Assembly: GCA_024305405.1 (NCBI GenBank)
Contig: JAKNDB010000076.1
Location: 423,501-487,500 of the forward strand
Direction of reading: 5' to 3'
DNA length: 64,000 nt
Source of the DNA: Dirofilaria immitis
Taxonomy: Eukaryota > Nematoda > Chromadorea > Rhabditida > Onchocercidae
Shown here: in pieces, positions 55,201-64,000 of the stretch
Numbering within the stretch: the first letter of the stretch is position 1
Layout: every line of letters begins with the position of its first letter
The notes under the pieces: generated by a model
Database searches by the model: none
What the model saw: the letters and a program-made list of their open reading frames with translations, nothing else
Told to the model about the DNA's origin: nothing
Translations under genes and position numbers: made by a program

Positions 55201-58200
55201 TTTATTTTTTCAAGAAACTTTTCAAACATAACGAAAATTTGAAAACGAACGACAAGAAAAAGGAGTACACTCGACTTTTATCATCGTCATATTACCTCAA
55301 TATAACAGCATTCATTTTATACCATTAGAATGGTAGACTCTTTAGAATTCATGCTTTGTATATCGCATAATAAAGTGCACAATATTGCTTTTTGTTTTGG
55401 AAGAAATACGCATGATTTATTCCGCTTTGAGAAACACATATTTGTAGCACGAAATATCTTAATTTCTTACAACAAATGGTTTCTTTATGATTCAAAAAGT
55501 AGAGGGAAATAATATTTATGAGTTGAGATCTAGAAAGATGATGATTCCGGATGATCCAGGAAGCAGACAATACAGATGATGGGTAGTGTAGTTAATGAAC
55601 CAATGCTATGGAATTCGAATTAACTAACGGAAATGGGAAGACGGATAATTCAAACATTTGCAGTTAGAAAACAGTGCCTTGCTCCGTTAATCATACATCG
55701 CAACAGTTGAGCGTTACCAAGGAGACAATCGATCTAATTAAATTTTACTTAGAAATAGTGCATTTAATACACCCTTCTATAATACTTCATCATTTCAAGC
55801 ACAAACATCCTCACCGATATCAAATTCGTCTGCTCACCTGTATATACCAAAGAATAAAAAGAACAAATATATTTCAAGAACGATTCTTAGAACAGCTTTT
55901 CTTTGACGATATATCGCTGTGCCGAGGAAAAGCGGATACCGAGAACTAGCTTTTCCTAGTACATAAGAATCAAATTACAAATTGTAATCTTCCAGATTTT
56001 AACAACCTTTACTATATTATTCTCCATGCCATTGTCGCAACACTATTAAACCAATTAAATGATGTCAGCAACTCCAAATCTCTATATCAGCCTTTTTAAA
56101 TCTAATCTGATTGCTCAGCATAGCTTGATCAATGTTAAGAAGACTGTTCACCATCTGAATACTTGTCGTATTGGAAAATTTGAAGTTTAAATAAAGATGG
56201 AAGATTCAACTGCATGCTTCCCATTAGTCCACTATGCAACTATTAAACAAAACATTATAAAAAATCTTCGCTCATTATAAAAGTCTTGCAATTACTAAAT
56301 TTCTGTTTGTATGTGAACAAGGAATCAATATATGAATAGCACTAAGACCATTAGAATTTTTGGTAGAATGTTATCAATTTTTAAATGTGGGATAGATAGG
56401 AACAGTAAAGCAGTTTTATCCAAATATAAAAATCATGATAATTTTTTTTTCTCTCGAAAAATCAGTTTCTTTCATATAAACAGATCAAAACAATAATGAT
56501 AAGAATAAATGATAAAACATTTAACACACGGTGATGAAAAATATGGAACAAGAAAAAAGCAACGACGATTTCCACAGACCCACTGCTCTTCTCAATTTAT
56601 TCAACTCCCAGTAATTTAGCCAAATGATTACAGTTATGGCCTCGGAAAATCTCTTTATATAATTTCAATTATAAATTAAAGAAATACTGAAAACTGGTCG
56701 AAAGTGATTTGTTGTTTCGGCATATAAAAATGATATGAGCGATATCAAGCACTCCCTTTTCATTAAACTTTATAACAAGAACTACCCGAATTGCTAAACA
56801 AAAAAAACAGTCATATTGAAGAAATTTTGAAAACATAAAGACAACGTCACGTATGACAATTGCGAACAATCAGGAAATATTTTAGTTTTAGAAATGAAAT
56901 CAAACGAACATTATAAACCATAGTTAATTCTTCAGAGAAAGGGAAGCGCAAATGTCATATGTAACCATTTCAAGCAAATACGCAACATATCACCAATATA
57001 TGATCATCCAAAGCAAACTATGACAAAATATGATCAATGCATACTAACAACATTTCATTTGATAGTTTTCTGGACTTCCACTATTCCGAAGCATGTGAAT
57101 TAAAACTGAAAGTTAATTAAAAATTTATTAAGATCCAATATCTTCGAGAGAAAGGTGCCACTTACAGAATAACTCGTACGTCTCGATCACACACTCGGAG
57201 AACAATTTTTCATTTGAATGAAATATTTCCGAAGTTATAAGCAAGTCGAAAGTGGAAGTAAGAAGGTTTAGTATATATTAAAAAATTTTGTTTAAAATTC
57301 TTTTTGAAATTTTCGGCTACCATTTCATTTTCAAACCGTAAATTTTTACTGGATGAAGAAAGCACATAGCATAGGGGAGGAAGTTGGAAGATAAACGACA
57401 GAATAAGTAAAGGAAATTGGAGCAGGTAACAGCTTTATCAAATTAGCTTGCATGAAAACGAGCTCAAAACACATCATTTGCCCAGCCGGAAAACATTTCG
57501 GTAAGTATTTCACATTTTCTTAAATGTGATTAATTAAGTGAATGTTATTTTGAGCAATCGTTCCCTTGAAACAAAAAAGTTTTAAAGCATTTGCTTAAGA
57601 TATGAGCATGAAGGATATAACGAGACCGCGTAAAAAGCAGACAAATTTTTTAAAGTTATTGCAATAACTCTCTGTTTCTGGGGAAGAATGGATAGGAAAT
57701 ATATTAGTAAGGAAAATGGAAAGAACGTGAGAAATATAAGCCAAGCAAAAAAGTTACTTTTGATTGAAATTTTAAATATGTTGAACGACAATACAAAGTA
57801 GCTAGTGAGGTCTGCCCAAGGTTAAAATCTGCATTCGATAAAATTTCACTGAAAATGATATTCCTTCTTCAGAAAACAAATTTTGTGAAATAGAGAAATA
57901 CTTTAATAATACATCCATTTCTTAGCCGTAAGTATAGCACCGGCTATACTATCGAAATGGTTGGAAGACAAAATTATTAACGCCAGATATCACAGTCACC
58001 TTGAACTGTACTTCACATTATTCTAATAATTTCTATCCCTGGTATAAAGACAAAAATTCGAGGATAGAAATGCCTTCTATAAAATTATTGCAAATTTAAT
58101 ACGTAATTAAAATCTTGTAAACTTACTAAAAATCTGCCATGCTTCTCAGAAGCAAATTGTGTACAAACAAAAATTGTGTGCCTAGTTACGAGAATCGAAT

Positions 58201-58874
58201 AAAAAAGTGAACAAGACCTGAAGACTTAGATATCACTGCTAATATTTCTCATAGTAAAGTATCATATAAATTAATGTTTCGAAGATGATGATGACGACAG
58301 CAAAGTTCAACTGTAATATATATCGTAGTTTTCCCGTAAAAAACGCCAAAGGCAGTGCGAGGCTTCGCATCACAAAAATAAAAAAATCCAATCGAAACAA
58401 AATCATGAAAATCCATCATTAGTGGCAGAAATGCAGAGAAGCAACGAATAATGACACAAGATTTCTCTTCAAGCAGAAAAAAATTGAACAAGAATCTGAC
58501 TTACCGGGTTTACGCTCTATCATATAAATCCTAATGATACAAGTTGCGATCAATTTTATGGCACAGCCTCACTTTTTGTTAATGTCGTTATTTTAGGAAT
58601 ATGATAAATTTCACTTAGTCAAAGCATAACTTAATGCTTCTCAAATCTACCAAAAGCAATTATTGAAGAAAAAGGAAAGATTGAAACCAGGAATATGCAA
58701 AAAAAGATGCACTATGTAATTATATGTATAAGCATGCAGACCAGGCTACGCATGAAAATTCGTACATCATGTGAGTGAATGAGAAAAAAAGTTCCAGAAA
58801 CAGTTTAAATAAATACATAATAAAAAACAGCCCCGCTTAGCCTAGGCTAATTGAAGAGAGAGAAACCAAATACC
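52220..58874. other. 6.6 kb intergenic region
   Basis: AT-rich, between the converging rsbp-1 and gsa-1 genes. It contains the GC-rich island at 53565-53835. The open frames at 55330-55512, 55674-55949, 56669-56869 and 57582-57791 are short and unconserved as far as I can see. No RNA gene, transposon or repeat array was recognised. Confidence 0.55.
53565..53835. other. GC-rich island with a potential stem-loop
   Basis: This stretch is visibly richer in G+C than its surroundings. CCGGGTGGA at 53608-53616 can pair with TCCACCTGG at 53669-53677 (nine pairs, one G-U). No open frame crosses it. It could be a noncoding RNA gene, a conserved regulatory element or a chance composition change; I cannot tell which. 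Confidence 0.35.
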
Positions 58875-61437
<2,563 letters not shown>

Positions 61438-62922
61438 CTGAAAATTTTTATAAGAGTTCTCCAGTAATTGGGTAAAATTTGAACATAAAATGATGAGCCC
61501 AGAATGCTTATGACAGGATAAGAATGTTTGAGTATGAAAAATATAATAAGAGAAATAAAAATGTCAGAGTACGAAAAAAACTTTGGTGAAGTTGAAATTT
61601 CAAAATAAATATTACTAAAGGATACATTCATTATTCAAAACAAAACACATGCAGGTCATTCTCATTGTTTTCTCAAACTGTCCCATTCTGACTTTATGCA
61701 AATGTGGCATTTTTTTAAAAGATATATACCCAACATATCAGTCTTTCATAAAATTATACACTTTCAAAACTCCAACTCTCTTAACAGTTGTTCAGTATGA
61801 GATTGCAAAGAAATCTCAAATATATAAACTAAATTTAGCCAATTCGCCTTCTCTCTTTGCTTCGTAAAAACTATATTAATAGTAAAATCCTACAATGTTC
61901 GGTGTTTCAGAATGCTCGAACGTTTTTTCCTATTATGTGGGGTTAAATGAATATCAGATAAGCCATGACAAATGAAAAGACCAATCTGAATTTAACCAAT
62001 TGTTATTTCAACAAAAAATTTGTAAGTCTGATCAATCTTTGCGAATGTGAGTACTTGCATATCTTAGACAATGCTAAGTACAATTTTATCATGTTCAGAA
62101 ATAATTTGGATAATAAAAAAGAAATAGAATGAGCGACGATAATGGTGGTAGTGGTGGCGATTAATACTAATATTTCTAAGTTTCAAAAAAAGTACAATAA
62201 AAGCTACGCGTTCAAAAAATATTTAAATTCGAAGAGGATTGAAGCGATTTCTGTATTATTGAATTTTTTCTAAATCCAAAATCACTATTTTTAGTTTTAA
62301 ACACAGCATAATTTCAAATTTTTATTGGTACTTACTTATTAAACAATACATAAAAGAACTTCTACATAACTTTGTCATCATCAATGATATCACGCTAAGT
62401 GACGATGCACTTACAACACCACATCATGTTTCAGGGGCAACTCCATGATCTTTATTGTCCGCTTATAATACCAAATTTTGTGTATAGCTCACTGAATTTA
62501 AATAAGTTATATATTTATTTTATAAAATGTCTGATTCATATTATATCGCTTTTTCTTCTTTTTCTTCTTTCCCACTGAATGAAAGGAATTAAAATTTCCT
62601 TTGCTGAAATATCACTCAATATATTTTCCTTGAAAATCCGTAATCTGCCCACCTGGAAAATTATCCTCATTCTATTCCACTTATGTTCAAGAAGAAAGCA
62701 TGTTTGCTAAAGGAATGAGCCATCAAAAAGTGAATAATGAATAACATAACTTACATGATAGGAATAATAGGATTGTATCAATCACATTTTGGCTATTGAA
62801 CCTCTATCTACTAAGAAACCACGAAAAACATTCTCCCTCAGTCTGCATGAAAAATGTTGGCTTTCCTGCACAGCCTTTTTCAATCATCAGAAGGACTTTG
62901 AAATAATGTGTTATGCGTCTGT

Positions 62923-62924
62923 TT

Positions 62925-62975
<51 letters not shown>

Positions 62976-63005
62976 TGTGTATATGTGTATATGTATGTGC
63001 GTGTT
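62923..63005. repeat. TG dinucleotide microsatellite
   Basis: About 25 uninterrupted TG units, with TGAGTG and TATG variants at the right end. Confidence 0.96.
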
Positions 63006-63588
63006 TGTTTGTTCAGTTATTAGTTTAACTCAAAATAGCAACAGAACGTCCGCAAGAAGAACTAATTTTCATGTTAAAAATAGCTCACCCTGTCTTTGTT
63101 GTTCCCCGTTGCCTTATTTCTCTTGGTCTATTCGTCTAACTTCTCTTTTCTTTTTCTTTCCTCTCCTTTTGACTGATCCCCTTCAAGACTTATCTCAAAA
63201 CTATTATATCGCTGACTGCTAGAAACTTTCAGATATTTATCAGGCAGAAAATCGAAATCTCTTAATCCATTCTGCAAAATGAACATTAGAGAAACATGAA
63301 TTCAATTTAAAGGTGAATAAATATGGTCATGCTGGCGAAAATTTGTAATATTGCTCTAAGAAATGACGATACTACTGTTATTGCGACTGCGAAAGCTTCT
63401 GCGTCATACATGTACGATACAAGCGTCTGCGAATACACTTTTAGCAATATATTATTATCAGAACTGAATCTACGTTCTTCTTTATTTAATTAATTATAGT
63501 ATAAGTACAGAAATTCCTGCAATCGGAGTGTATGCCTACTTAGATTCCAAATAGATCCAGAATAAACTTAATATAGCAACTAGCATAT

Positions 63589-63591
63589 ATT

Positions 63592-63615
<24 letters not shown>
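63589..63615. repeat. TA dinucleotide microsatellite
   Basis: About 13 TA units, including one TTTA interruption at the left end. Confidence 0.9.
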
Positions 63616-63622
<7 letters not shown>

Positions 63623-64000
63623 ATTTAAATAAATCAATCAAAAAATTGATCGATTTCTTTACGGGATGCATTAAAAAACTATTTATGCAAAGAAAAGTGA
63701 CATGAGCCAACAAAATTTCGACGGCTGTGAATAGGATAATGAACTAACCAGTCGCAAAATAAGGACAGTCACATCGTGATGTGGAAAAATGAACAGCAGG
63801 ATTTGAAAGTTTTTAACTATACAGAAAGAAGCAATTTCTAAATAAATTTTCTTGGGAAATAAAAAATTCGGTTTTCAAAGGCACCAGATATTCGGACCAT
63901 ACTGCTCATCTGATAAAAGCATCAAATTATGAAGTGAAAATTCATTTAGCTATTAAATTCCTATTGCTCAAGTTAGCTAATAGAGAAAATCTCCAAATTA

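Larger units (their letters stand above)
61438..64000. other. Probable first intron and 5' flank of gsa-1
   Basis: No exon recognised. It holds a TG array at 62923-63005 and a TA run at 63589-63615. The open frames at 61649-61867 and 62908-63222 are chance or repeat-driven. Confidence 0.5.

Noticed and set aside
61681..61725. ATG GGA CAG on the minus strand as the missing first exon of gsa-1
   Set aside because: It lacks the MGC lipidation start and the following sequence does not resemble a G-alpha N-terminal helix.

Overview
The window looks like nuclear DNA of a nematode, most likely a clade III spirurid or filarial worm. It is AT-rich and has intron-split genes with TTTCAG/TTTTAG acceptors. 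All eight genes I recognise have clear C. elegans counterparts. No bacterial, viral, organellar or transposon coding sequence was recognised, and no tRNA, rRNA or CRISPR array.

Layout, left to right. (1) A PET plus six-LIM-domain Limpet/LIM-9 gene, + strand, 2225-18923, with two giant introns of 5.9 and 6.9 kb. (2) The Brix-domain ribosome-biogenesis factor LPD-6/Peter Pan/SSF1, - strand, 20689-23653. (3) Complex I subunit NDUFS7, + strand, 24442-25384, divergent from lpd-6. (4) A PIAS-type SUMO E3 ligase (GEI-17), + strand, 26980-31951. (5) The MADS-box factor MEF2, - strand, 35721-37023, tail-to-tail with gei-17. (6) An 8.5 kb intergenic stretch with TA, CA/TACA, CATA and GATA microsatellites. 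(7) The CAF-1 large subunit (CHAF1A), + strand, 45510-49976. (8) An R7BP/RSBP-1 family protein, + strand, about 51399-52219. (9) A 6.6 kb intergenic stretch with a small GC-rich island. (10) G-protein alpha-s (GSA-1), - strand, 58875-61437, whose first exon is not in the window. As I remember C. elegans, nduf-7, gei-17 and mef-2 sit together there as well, so that trio looks like conserved microsynteny.

The most striking sequence-level observation is that six of the eight genes carry single-base frame breaks. I count about 20, nearly all in or beside short homopolymers and mostly one base too short. They fall inside very conserved proteins, including the MEF2 MADS box and G-alpha-s. This is best explained by uncorrected long-read assembly errors rather than by eight neighbouring genes decaying, and it means automatic gene models here will be fragmented. 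nduf-7 and the visible part of rsbp-1 are intact.

I did not find a convincing undescribed system. The most biologically suggestive features are the PIAS ligase beside MEF2, which carries a PIAS-type phospho-SUMO motif, and a GC-rich hairpin-forming island that may be a noncoding RNA.
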